Assembly: GCA_045105775.1 (NCBI GenBank)
Contig: JBGCDW010000173.1
Coordinates: 1-36,698 of the forward strand
Source: Aureispira sp045105775
Lineage (GTDB): Bacteria; Bacteroidota; Bacteroidia; Chitinophagales; Saprospiraceae
Reading direction: 5' to 3'
DNA: 36,698 nucleotides
The first letter of the stretch is position 1. Every line of letters starts with the position of its first letter. Shown one piece after another: positions 24,421-31,503 of the stretch. The notes under the pieces are model-generated. The model worked only from the letters and a program-made list of their open reading frames with translations, searched no databases and was not told the origin of the DNA. The position numbers and the translations under genes were made by a program.

Positions 24421-24490
24421 CTTGTATATAATTGATTGTCAAGCCATTGTTTTTTTTAGTGCTTTTATGCAATATTTTGATAATCAATTA
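24421..24490 (+). repeat. 70-bp intergenic repeat, copy 1
   Basis: By eye this aligns without gaps to the reverse complement of 33285-33354 with about 50 of 70 identical positions; the first 40 bp and last 10 bp are much better conserved than the middle. Its ends are near-inverted: TAATTGATTGTCAA (24429-24442) against TTGATAATCAATTA (24477-24490). It includes an eight-T run at 24450-24457 preceded by a CTTG/CAAG stem, so it looks like a terminator on the plus strand although no plus-strand gene ends nearby. Confidence 0.6.
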
Positions 24491-24715
24491 GGTGCAATTT
24501 TATACGAAATAAGGTTAAGTAAAGAAGGTACATTTAATGGGGTAAAAAAAGCATAGGTAAAAATCTCGTTTTGATAAGTAGGTAAAGTGCTGTTTGAATT
24601 ATCTTTTGATTGCTTTCAAAATAGATTATCACAATTGGCAATAAAACTTTACTAAAATTGTTGGTTTAGATGACAAATATTCTATCTTTAGAGTGAATTA
24701 CGAGAAGCACAAAAA

Positions 24716-24746
24716 TTGAGTAAATAAAACTAATTTACTATTTTTG
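24716..24746 (+). promoter_or_regulatory. Bacteroidota-type promoter for the VUT transporter gene
   Basis: TTG (24716-24718) and TATTTTTG (24739-24746) fit the -33/-7 consensus with a 20-bp spacer. Transcription would start near 24753, some 45 bases before the ATG at 24798. Confidence 0.6.
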
Positions 24747-24797
24747 ATTTAAATCTTTGAAGATCAATTACTGTTTCCTGATACACAAGTATCCATT

Positions 24798-25634
24798 ATG
24801 AGTTTACTAGAGGACAAAAATAAAATAGTTGATTCTTCTGCGGAAGTAGAAGGAAAAACAACCGGCAAGCGTGTTACAGAGTTCAAAAGTAATCGCCTAT
24901 TTTTTATTTTAGGTGGATTCTTTTTGGCCAATGCTTTTATTGCAGAGTTTATTGGTGTTAAGATTTTTGCATTAGAAGACACCTTACAAATGGATCCCAT
25001 GGGCTTGGACCCGATGGGAGGACCGGGGCCTTTGAACTTTACAGCAGGTGTATTATTATGGCCGGTGGTTTTTATCATAACAGATGTGGTCAATGATTAC
25101 TTTGGTGTAAGTGGGGTTAAATTCCTGTCGTATCTTACAGCAGGATTGATTGCTTATGCTTTTGTAATGGTCTTTTTTGCAATAGGACTGGCTCCAGCCG
25201 ATTGGTGGGATACGGCCTATGAGTCATCAGGAGTGCCGAAGATGCAGGCTGCGTTTTCTACGGTCTTTGGGCAAGGTATGTGGATCATTGTGGGGTCACT
25301 TATTGCCTTTTTGGTAGGGCAAGTAGTTGATGCTGTATTGTTTAGACGAATCAAAATGATTACAGGCTCAAAAAACATTTGGGTGCGCGCTACCGTCTCT
25401 ACACTCGTATCTCAACTGATTGATAGTTACTTAGTTTTGTACATTGCTTTTGTAATTGGTGCAGATTGGACCATGCAACAATTGTTCTCCATCGGAACGG
25501 CCAACTATATTTACAAAGTAGGCGTAGCTATTTTATTCATTCCATTACTCTATCTTATCCATCGCGGTATTCAAGCTTATTTGGGCAAAGAGGTTGCAGC
25601 AGAATTAAAGCAACTTGCACTAGATAAAAATTAA
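24798..25634 (+). CDS. VUT family queuosine precursor transporter
   Basis: A 278-aa inner-membrane protein with about six transmembrane helices, matching the VUT/YhhQ family, which imports queuosine precursors (preQ0, preQ1) for tRNA wobble-base modification. Visible signatures are FFLANAFIAEFIGVKIF at the first helix (residues ~35-51), VVFIITDVVNDYFGVSGVKF near 93-112 (the family's conserved TDVxxxxYG region), IAFLVGQVVDAVLF and the charged RRIK loop, and LIDSYLVLYIAF. A Met/Gly/Pro-rich loop (MDPMGLDPMGGPGP) after helix 1 is longer than in E. coli YhhQ. No preQ1 riboswitch could be recognised in the leader. rdgB follows after 26 bp and is probably co-transcribed. Confidence 0.9.
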   Translation: MSLLEDKNKIVDSSAEVEGKTTGKRVTEFKSNRLFFILGGFFLANAFIAEFIGVKIFALEDTLQMDPMGLDPMGGPGPLNFTAGVLLWPVVFIITDVVNDYFGVSGVKFLSYLTAGLIAYAFVMVFFAIGLAPADWWDTAYESSGVPKMQAAFSTVFGQGMWIIVGSLIAFLVGQVVDAVLFRRIKMITGSKNIWVRATVSTLVSQLIDSYLVLYIAFVIGADWTMQQLFSIGTANYIYKVGVAILFIPLLYLIHRGIQAYLGKEVAAELKQLALDKN

Positions 25635-25660
25635 TTCTTCCAATATTTTCCATCCATCCT

Positions 25661-26239
25661 ATGCAACAGCTCGTTTTTGCGACAGGGAATGCCCATAAAG
25701 TTAAAGAGATTCAGCAAATCATGGGAGAGGCGTATCAATTTTTGTCCCTAAAAGACATAGGCTGTACCGAAGAAATTCCAGAAACCACAGGAACCATCAA
25801 GGGCAATGCTATTCAAAAAGCCCAATATGTCTACGACAAGTATGGCTACAATTGCTTTGCAGAAGATACAGGCTTGTTAGTCGATGCCTTGGATGGAGCA
25901 CCAGGGGTAGATACAGCTTTTTATGGCGGTTTGCCTAGAAACCCCGATGCCAATATCAATCGGCTACTAACTGAACTGGAAGAAAAAAATAGTCGAAAGG
26001 CGCATTTTAAGACGATTATTGCAATTATTTTGGATGGAAAGGTGCAAACTTTTGAGGGAAAGGTGCACGGAGCAATCCTAACAGAACGTCAAGGCATAGA
26101 CGGATTTGGATACGATCCAATTTTTCAGCCTGAGGGCTACGACCGTAGTTTTGCTCAAATGGATTCCGACGAAAAAGGCGCGATCTCTCATCGTGGCCGT
26201 GCAACCGTGCAGCTACAAGAATTTTTGCGCCAACTATAA
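25661..26239 (+). CDS. rdgB: XTP/dITP diphosphatase (RdgB/HAM1 family)
   Basis: Hydrolyses non-canonical purine nucleoside triphosphates (ITP, dITP, XTP) to monophosphates and pyrophosphate, keeping them out of nucleic acids. The 192-aa protein has the substrate loop FATGNAHKVKEI at residues 6-17, the active-site FAEDTGLLVDALDGAPGV at 66-83 with Asp69, FGYDPIF near 155 and the C-terminal SHRGRA at about 176-181. Length and all motifs fit the family. The gene starts 26 bp after the queuosine transporter on the same strand and converges on the TIGR02757 gene with eight bases between the stop codons. Confidence 0.95.
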   Translation: MQQLVFATGNAHKVKEIQQIMGEAYQFLSLKDIGCTEEIPETTGTIKGNAIQKAQYVYDKYGYNCFAEDTGLLVDALDGAPGVDTAFYGGLPRNPDANINRLLTELEEKNSRKAHFKTIIAIILDGKVQTFEGKVHGAILTERQGIDGFGYDPIFQPEGYDRSFAQMDSDEKGAISHRGRATVQLQEFLRQL

Positions 26240-26247
26240 AAAAACAA

Positions 26248-27036
26248 CTACTGAAAGCCAATTGTAGTTTTATCCAACACACCCGTTCCAAATAAGGCAA
26301 AGTCATACTTTACAGGATCATTGGCATCCAACTCTCTCAAACGCGCTGTCAACTCCAATACCGTTTTCCAGTCGCGCTGCTTGCGCTCAATCAATCCCAA
26401 TTGTCTTCCTACGCGCTCTACATGCACATCCAAGGGCATCAACAATTGACTAGGCTGAATCCGTTGCCAAAGCCCAAAATCTACTCCTTGGTCATCTTGT
26501 CGCACCATCCAACGCAAAAACATACAAAGCCGTTTACAGGTCGATTTTCTAGCAGGCGTGGCAACGTGCTTGCGTGTGCGGTGGGGAGCATCGGGCAGGC
26601 TAAAAAACAACTCATGGAAGCCAATAAGCGCGTTTTCTATCGTCGAATCAGTGGGTGCCAAGTGCTGGCTAAAAGCTGTTTCTAGCGAAGTGTTATTTTG
26701 ATAATACTGCTGCAAAAATTCTAAAAAATAAAGCGCGTCTATAGGTTGAAAGGTTCTGTGCTTAAATTGCTCAAAGCGCGCCCGATCTTTCTCCTCATGA
26801 TTTTTGATAAAGTCGTAAGGGGCACCATCCATCAACTCAATCAAGCGTTGTCCGCTTTTGATAATACTACTGCGTCGGCCCCAAGCCAACACCGCCACCC
26901 AAAAACCAATGATTTCAATGTCTTGTAATTGGCTAAATTGGTGGGGGAGACGAATGGGGTCGTTTTCAATAAAATCTTGGTGGTTAAATTCGACTACTTT
27001 TTCCTCCAAAAAATCAAATAGAGTAGGTGCTGGCAT
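26248..27036 (-). CDS. TIGR02757 family protein
   Basis: A 262-aa cytoplasmic protein conserved in Bacteroidota and some other bacteria, function unknown. Family features include DFIENDPIRLPHQF, IEIIGFWVAVLAWGRRSSII, a LCMFLRWMVR segment preceded by a Lys/Arg/Cys stretch (RKSTCKRL), WQRIQPSQLLMPLDVHVERV and a C-terminal DPVKYDFALFGTGV. The helical pattern, the MPLDVHV segment and the internal basic residues recall helix-hairpin-helix DNA glycosylase-like folds, which is a suggestion only. It lies downstream of yebC on the same strand, separated by a hairpin that probably limits read-through. It has no sign of truncation. Confidence 0.88.
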   Translation of the reverse strand: MPAPTLFDFLEEKVVEFNHQDFIENDPIRLPHQFSQLQDIEIIGFWVAVLAWGRRSSIIKSGQRLIELMDGAPYDFIKNHEEKDRARFEQFKHRTFQPIDALYFLEFLQQYYQNNTSLETAFSQHLAPTDSTIENALIGFHELFFSLPDAPHRTRKHVATPARKSTCKRLCMFLRWMVRQDDQGVDFGLWQRIQPSQLLMPLDVHVERVGRQLGLIERKQRDWKTVLELTARLRELDANDPVKYDFALFGTGVLDKTTIGFQ

Positions 27037-27070
27037 GTGAGAACAGTTGTAGTTGGGTGAGTATAGATCG

Positions 27071-27122
27071 GATTGCTGTTATTAAACAAATGGTTGATTA
27101 CCTTAGCAGCAATCAACCATTT
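27071..27122 (-). terminator. Hairpin between yebC and TIGR02757 with an alternative fold
   Basis: AAATGGTTGATT (27088-27099) and AATCAACCATTT (27111-27122) make a perfect 12-bp stem with an 11-base loop, starting 21 bp after the yebC stop. Its tail on the minus strand is TTTGTTTAATAA, a modest T tract. A competing stem joins CAGCAATC (27107-27114) to GATTGCTG (27071-27078), which would break the first stem. Confidence 0.55.
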
Positions 27123-27143
27123 ATAAAAGAAGTATTTGGAAGT

Positions 27144-27851
27144 TTAGGCCATTCCATGAAATACTTTTTGAACATCTTCATCGTCTTCAAAACGCTCAAT
27201 CAAACGTTCTAAATCTTCGCGTTGTTCCTCTGTTACTTCTTTGGTAACCTGTGGAAAACGTTGTAGAGAAGCTTCTTGCACTTCAATGCCCATAGTTTCC
27301 AATGCGTTTTGCATGGTTCCAAAATCCTCGTAAGCGGTGTAGATATACACTTTTCCTTCTGATTCATCAATTTCGTCCGCACCATAATCAATGAGTTCTA
27401 ATTCTAACTCTTCGATGTCATGCTCACCCAAATCAAAAATAAATTCTCCCTTGCGGTCAAACATAAAGCTAACAGAACCAGAGGTACCCAAAGAACCTTT
27501 CTCTTTGGAGAAATAGAAGCGCACATTGGCTACTGTACGGGTGCTATTGTCCGTTAGACATTCTACAATAAAGGGAATGCCATGAGGGCCATAACCTTCA
27601 TAAACCATTTCCTCTAGGTTTTCAGCATCTTTGGAAGAAGCACGTTGGATGGCTGCATCCACGTTTTTCTTGGGCATATTGGCCACCTTAGAATTCTGGA
27701 TTGCTAGACGTAGTTTGGGATTAGAAGAAGGATCGGGGCCTCCTTCTTTGACGGCTAATGCAATCTCACGGCCAATTTTAGTAAATACTTTGGCCATCTG
27801 GCCCCAACGTTTCATTTTCCTTGCTTTGCGATATTCAAACGCTCTTCCCAT
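27144..27851 (-). CDS. yebC: YebC/PmpR family regulator (TACO1-like)
   Basis: A 235-aa cytoplasmic protein of the YebC family, described in different species as a DNA-binding regulator or as a ribosome-associated factor that helps translation through difficult proline stretches. It has the three-domain signature: N-terminal AKVFTKIGREIALAVKEGG (19-37), NPKLRLAIQNSKVANMPKKN (44-63), VYEGYGPHGIPFIVECLTDN (about 83-102), then NVRFYFSKEKGSLGTSGSVS. The length is normal. It has no partner gene that indicates a target. The 5' leader contains a 9-bp stem-loop, and a MITE-like element begins 92 bp upstream of the start. A hairpin separates it from the TIGR02757 gene downstream. Confidence 0.95.
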   Translation of the reverse strand: MGRAFEYRKARKMKRWGQMAKVFTKIGREIALAVKEGGPDPSSNPKLRLAIQNSKVANMPKKNVDAAIQRASSKDAENLEEMVYEGYGPHGIPFIVECLTDNSTRTVANVRFYFSKEKGSLGTSGSVSFMFDRKGEFIFDLGEHDIEELELELIDYGADEIDESEGKVYIYTAYEDFGTMQNALETMGIEVQEASLQRFPQVTKEVTEEQREDLERLIERFEDDEDVQKVFHGMA

Positions 27852-27875
27852 AACTATTTAAGACTATTTTTTAGG

Positions 27876-27904
27876 ATAATCTGCTGCGATGCTGTGCAGA
27901 TTAT
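27876..27904 (-). promoter_or_regulatory. Stem-loop in the yebC leader
   Basis: ATAATCTGC (27876-27884) and GCAGATTAT (27896-27904) are perfect 9-bp arms with an 11-base loop, 25-53 bases upstream of the yebC start on the minus strand. It may be a regulatory leader structure or an unrelated terminator on the opposite strand; no known class was recognised. Confidence 0.4.
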
Positions 27905-27943
27905 TACAATGTACAATGCAATACAAAAGCAAGTGATTATAAT

Positions 27944-28127
27944 AGACATTATAACGAATGGAGTTGTATAGAGATTAAAAAGTGAGATTTTTTCATCAAT
28001 CAAGGCAAAAATTTAGTTCATAGCAGCGCTATGGAATTAATTTTTAACGATGAGTGAGGGAACCCCGAAGGGCTCACGAAGTAAAAAGATGCTTTTTTCG
28101 CTGCAAAGCTATTCGTAATAATGTCTA
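27944..28127. mobile_element. MITE-like element with terminal inverted repeats
   Basis: TAGACATTATAACGAAT (27944-27960) is repeated inverted as ATTCGTAATAATGTCTA (28111-28127), 16 of 17 positions matching. Reading the outer TA as a target duplication leaves a 180-bp element starting GACATTAT and ending AATGTC. It has no coding capacity. Inside are a long imperfect stem (28007-28024 with 28028-28045, inner CATAGC/GCTATG perfect) and a smaller GTGAG/CTCAC stem containing CCC-GAA-GGG. TA duplication and short inverted ends are typical of non-autonomous elements moved by IS630/Tc1-type transposases. A second partial copy is at the window end. Confidence 0.7.
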
Positions 28128-28380
28128 ATATATATGAATATACAAAAAGATCTTACTTTCAAGGCTAATATACAGTATTTGTAGCAGAATGTAAACTGTG
28201 AACTGTGAAATCCTACCACTGAATTATTTGTGATGATTTTTAAATACGTATAGGGAGAGCAGGCTCTTTTTAACCAACGTATATTTTGACCGTTTTTTAG
28301 ATAAATTTTATAAACAAAGAATGATAAGGGCTGTTAAGGAGAGTTGTTAGTAAACCACTATTGTTAATTATCAAAAAAAT
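28128..28380. other. Spacer upstream of the peroxiredoxin gene
   Basis: About 250 AT-rich bases after the MITE-like element. AGAGCAGGCTCT followed by TTTTT (28256-28270) is a tight hairpin with a T run, terminator-like on the plus strand although no plus-strand gene precedes it. No full -33/-7 promoter was identified. Confidence 0.35.
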
Positions 28381-28842
28381 ATGAAAGAAATAAAAGTAGG
28401 CGATTCTTTGCCTTCCTTCTCTTTAAAAAATCAACGAGGAGAATGGATAGATAGCAATGATTGGAAAGACAGCCCTGTTGTAGTGTACTTTTATCCCAGT
28501 GATTTTACTAGAGTGTGTACTGCTCAAGCTTGTTTTTTTAAGGATAGTTATCAAGATTTTAAAAAATTGAACACTCGTGTAGTTGGCATTAGTCCCGATT
28601 CTGTGATTTCTCACCGCCAATTTGCAAGCCGTTATGAACTTCCGTTTGATTTATTGAGCGACAATCGGGAGACGGTGCGTTCTTTGTTTGGTGTACCAAG
28701 GGGGTTACTAGGCATGGTGTCAGGTAGAGTGACGTATGTGTTTGATGCACAAGGTAAATTGGTGTTTCGGTATCAGGCAGAAATCAAAGCAAAAGAACAT
28801 GTATCGAAGGCACTGGAGGTGTTAAAAAAACGCTCTTCCTAA
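28381..28842 (+). CDS. Peroxiredoxin of the AhpC/TSA superfamily (Bcp/PrxQ-like)
   Basis: A 153-aa thiol peroxidase reducing hydrogen peroxide and organic peroxides in the cytoplasm. The active-site motif PxxxTxxC is present as P39-T43-C46 within YFYPSDFTRVCTAQACFF; Cys46 is the peroxidatic residue. Cys51 five residues later is at the position of the resolving Cys in atypical 2-Cys Bcp/PrxQ enzymes, and GVPRG supplies the likely catalytic Arg107. The family's usual TPGCTxExC is changed to TRVCTAQAC. The thioredoxin-fold start DSLPSFSLKNQRGEWI and the end helix KEHVSKALEVL are standard. It is flanked by a MITE-like element upstream and a 212-bp gap before the DUF5683 gene, so it is probably transcribed alone. 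Confidence 0.92.
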   Translation: MKEIKVGDSLPSFSLKNQRGEWIDSNDWKDSPVVVYFYPSDFTRVCTAQACFFKDSYQDFKKLNTRVVGISPDSVISHRQFASRYELPFDLLSDNRETVRSLFGVPRGLLGMVSGRVTYVFDAQGKLVFRYQAEIKAKEHVSKALEVLKKRSS

Positions 28843-29033
28843 TTTTTGAAGAAAGGAAGGAACTCAAACAGAGTAAATAAATGTTGCAATAAAGTAAGTT
28901 AGGATAAGAGACGGTATTGGCAGGAAATAATCGTTTACAATTTTCAGAAATGCTTTTGGTTATAAATAGGATTGCTTAGTTTTACCAATAGGTTATATCT
29001 ATTAAATCAATCCACTGTCAATATCAGGCAGGG

Positions 29034-29041
29034 TAAATTTG
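29034..29041 (+). promoter_or_regulatory. -7 element upstream of the DUF5683 gene
   Basis: TAAATTTG matches the -7 consensus TAnnTTTG, but no TTG lies 17-23 bp upstream and the expected start would leave only a few leader bases before the ATG at 29055. If real it would favour the later ATG at 29091. Confidence 0.3.
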
Positions 29042-29054
29042 GAGCTGTATTATT

Positions 29055-29786
29055 ATGGTTAGAGTGTCTACTTCTGTTTCGGGCTACCTTATGGTTATAA
29101 TTTTTATATGCACTTTATCAACATTGAGCTATGCACAAAACAACACTACTACAACAACTGATCAAGACTCCTCGTTTGTCCCTACCCAAGATCCCGATGA
29201 AGCTGCCCGATTGGTACAAGAACGTAGGGCAAGAGAAAGAACCTTTAGAAAAAAAGCTAGACGACAACGGTTTTTAGATCGTTTGCCCGAAAATCACAAC
29301 CCTAGAACTGCTACCTTACTCGCCCTGATTCCAGGAGCAGGACAAATATACAATCGCCGTTATTGGAAACTGCCTATAGTTTGGGGGGGAGTAGGTACCT
29401 TGGGGTATTTTATGATCAAAAGCAAAGTTGATTTTGAGTGTCACAAACGGACGTATTTGGAGCATGTAGATACTTTTCCTAATACGAACTACATGTGTGC
29501 TATTAGTGATACCAGTCTTTCGGATGCCAATCTGAAAATTGTAAGAGATAATGCGAGAAGTACTTCGGAGTTATTTATTATAGGGTTTACCTTGTTTTAT
29601 GGCTTGACGATTATAGATGCCTTTGTAGATGCTCATTTAATGCGTTTTGATATAGACGACGATTTGAGTTTGCAAATTAAGCCCAGCATCCATTACGATC
29701 CTTTTTCTTATCAAGTAAGTGCAGGATTGGGCTTGTCTATCCGCCCCAAACCTTCTACAACCTTGCAATATCCAGTGCAGTTTTGA
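29055..29786 (+). CDS. DUF5683 domain membrane protein
   Basis: A 243-aa protein with an N-terminal signal (VIIFICTLSTLSYAQ) followed by a low-complexity Thr/Asp stretch, a basic Arg-rich segment, and the DUF5683 domain: RTATLLALIPGAGQIYNRRY, WKLPIVWGGVGTLGYFMI (hydrophobic segment) and a second membrane segment, LFIIGFTLFYGLTIIDAFVDAH. The C terminus returns to a polar beta-like region. DUF5683 proteins are widespread in Bacteroidota, often near envelope genes, and their function is not established. Either the Met at 29055 or the one at 29091 could start it; both keep the signal. It ends 11 bases before the stop of the converging response-regulator gene. Confidence 0.88.
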   Translation: MVRVSTSVSGYLMVIIFICTLSTLSYAQNNTTTTTDQDSSFVPTQDPDEAARLVQERRARERTFRKKARRQRFLDRLPENHNPRTATLLALIPGAGQIYNRRYWKLPIVWGGVGTLGYFMIKSKVDFECHKRTYLEHVDTFPNTNYMCAISDTSLSDANLKIVRDNARSTSELFIIGFTLFYGLTIIDAFVDAHLMRFDIDDDLSLQIKPSIHYDPFSYQVSAGLGLSIRPKPSTTLQYPVQF

Positions 29787-29797
29787 GGGAAACTCAA

Positions 29798-30172
29798 TTA
29801 GTTCTCTTCAAAATACCGTTGCATGACACTTCTTAGACTGGTTTCGTCAATGGGTTTGTTGATAAAACCAATGGGATTGGTTTCATGTGCACGATCTAAG
29901 GTAGATTTATCCGAATTGCCTGTCAAGAAAATGATAGGAATGTTATAGTTACTGTTGATAATCTGAGCAGTCTCAATGCCATCTTTGTCTCCAGCAAGCC
30001 CTATATCCATCAAAATAAAATCTGGTAATTCTGTCGTTTCTAGAAAATCTAATATTTCATCACCTGACCGTGCCTCTCCAATAACAACCAAACCCAAATT
30101 GCTCAAGATCCGTTCTATGAACATTTGGATAATCATGTCATCCTCAACAATAAAAATTTTTTTCCCTATCAT
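29798..30172 (-). CDS. Single-domain response regulator (receiver only)
   Basis: A 124-aa protein consisting of one receiver domain: acidic pair Asp11/Asp12 in FIVEDD, phospho-acceptor Asp56 in DFILMDIGL, Thr84 in IIFLTG and Lys106 in GFINKP. All residues needed for phosphotransfer and the conformational switch are present. It has no output domain, so it acts either as a phosphate relay, like a CheY/Spo0F-type shuttle, or through binding a partner. No histidine kinase is encoded in this window, making it an orphan whose kinase lies elsewhere. Its spacer to the methyltransferase gene upstream is 223 bp, indicating independent transcription. Confidence 0.93.
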   Translation of the reverse strand: MIGKKIFIVEDDMIIQMFIERILSNLGLVVIGEARSGDEILDFLETTELPDFILMDIGLAGDKDGIETAQIINSNYNIPIIFLTGNSDKSTLDRAHETNPIGFINKPIDETSLRSVMQRYFEEN

Positions 30173-30395
30173 AATATTTTATAGTCAATAGTACATTCTA
30201 GAAACAAGAACATAGCGTTTTGGTTGGAGGCGCATCTAAATTAATTAATATTTACACTTGTAGAAAAATATCTACCCTCTATTTTTTAGAAAACATAAGA
30301 AGAAATATCAATTAAGTAGAATCTTATTGAATTCTAGGGCGAGGATACAACAACAACAGCAGCATTTGGTAGCTTTTAGGCAAAAAAACTATGTG

Positions 30396-31493
30396 TTACG
30401 ATTTACACCTATAAATAATAAATTTTTTGTTTTGTTTGGTGATTTGAACATTATAAAAAAGATTTTCTAAAAAACGTTTATAATTTAAGTGCCTATTGGC
30501 AACAATCCAAAATTGGCCATCAGGGGCTAGACATTGTTGAACGCCTCTAAATAGTTGTTTGGCAATGGTTGTTGTTATTTCGTGTTCGGTATGAAAAGGA
30601 GGGTTGCATACCACCCAATCAAAATAAGCCTTGGGCAGCTCCTCAAGTGTATAATGCCAATGAATTTGGCTGTGTGTGCTCGGCGCATTTAATTGAGCCG
30701 AAGCGGTGGCTAAATTAAAATCATCTAACAAATGTAGTTCTGCTTGAGCGACTTGATGGGTAGCAGCGATGCCCAAAATACCATTGCCACAGGCCACATC
30801 CAATACGCGCGAATTTGGTGCTACAGTAGGCAGATTGTTCAGCAAAAACTGACTGGCATAGTCGATGTGTTTGGCAGAGAAAACACCATAATATTGTTTG
30901 AATAGTTGATTTTGCCAATGGAGTTCATGTTGTAATGTTCTTTCTTGATAAGGCTTGGGTTGTTTTAGAATCAATAAGCGCGATTTTTTCCAAGCTTTGC
31001 TTTGTTCTACTTGTTCAAAATATAGACTAGCCAAGGACAAAAGCTGTGGACTAAAATGTCTGGTCATAAACCCAATGACTACGGTAGCATCAGGCGTTAA
31101 TTGAGCAGATAATTGTTGTAAGAATACTTGTAATAATTCTAAGGATTTGGGGAGTTTGATCCAAGCCTCTTGCACCGATTGTGGTAAGGGATCCAAAGGG
31201 GTAGAATAGCTCCAATTGCTGGTATCAATGACATTTTTATCACAATGAAAATCTAAAGCCACTTGCTGAGAACGCCAGGTTAGAATGCTGTGTGTAGCTT
31301 GAGGCAATTGCAAACAAGTCAAGAATCCAAAGCGATCATTGTACAAGAACAAAGGCGTTTCTAATGTTTTTGGGTATTCTCTTTGGTAGCGCAAAAAATG
31401 TTCGTCTACAGCACTCCAAGCCCTCAAAGAGCGGTTCTCTTTTTGTGGATACCGTTCGAAATGGTAGTCTTTGCTTTGGTATTGAAACAACAT
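30396..31493 (-). CDS. rlmG: RlmG/RsmC-type rRNA guanine-N2 methyltransferase
   Basis: A 365-aa protein of the RlmG/RsmC class, which methylates N2 of guanine in rRNA using S-adenosylmethionine. The N-terminal half has the family's FLYNDRFGFLTCLQ segment (a degenerate methyltransferase-like domain). The C-terminal half is the catalytic Rossmann domain: motif I SRVLDVACGNGILGIAA near 228-244 and the catalytic VVCNPPFH near 292-299, then FWIVANRHLNYKRFLENLF and KKFIIYRC at the end, like RlmG's NRHLxYxxxLxxxF. RlmG (23S G1835) fits better than RsmC (16S G1207) by length and the C terminus, but the target is not certain. It starts 10 bp after the helicase gene, suggesting one operon. Confidence 0.8.
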   Translation of the reverse strand: MLFQYQSKDYHFERYPQKENRSLRAWSAVDEHFLRYQREYPKTLETPLFLYNDRFGFLTCLQLPQATHSILTWRSQQVALDFHCDKNVIDTSNWSYSTPLDPLPQSVQEAWIKLPKSLELLQVFLQQLSAQLTPDATVVIGFMTRHFSPQLLSLASLYFEQVEQSKAWKKSRLLILKQPKPYQERTLQHELHWQNQLFKQYYGVFSAKHIDYASQFLLNNLPTVAPNSRVLDVACGNGILGIAATHQVAQAELHLLDDFNLATASAQLNAPSTHSQIHWHYTLEELPKAYFDWVVCNPPFHTEHEITTTIAKQLFRGVQQCLAPDGQFWIVANRHLNYKRFLENLFYNVQITKQNKKFIIYRCKS

Positions 31494-31503
31494 ACGGTGC
31501 GTT

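Noticed and set aside
24399..24797. preQ1 riboswitch upstream of the queuosine-precursor transporter.
   Set aside because: No recognisable preQ1-I or preQ1-II core was found; the leader from the predicted start is only about 45 bases.
26246..26269. Hairpin AACTAC/GTAGTT between rdgB and TIGR02757 as a shared terminator.
   Set aside because: Only a 6-bp stem with a 12-base loop and it runs into the TIGR02757 coding end; too weak to list as a feature.
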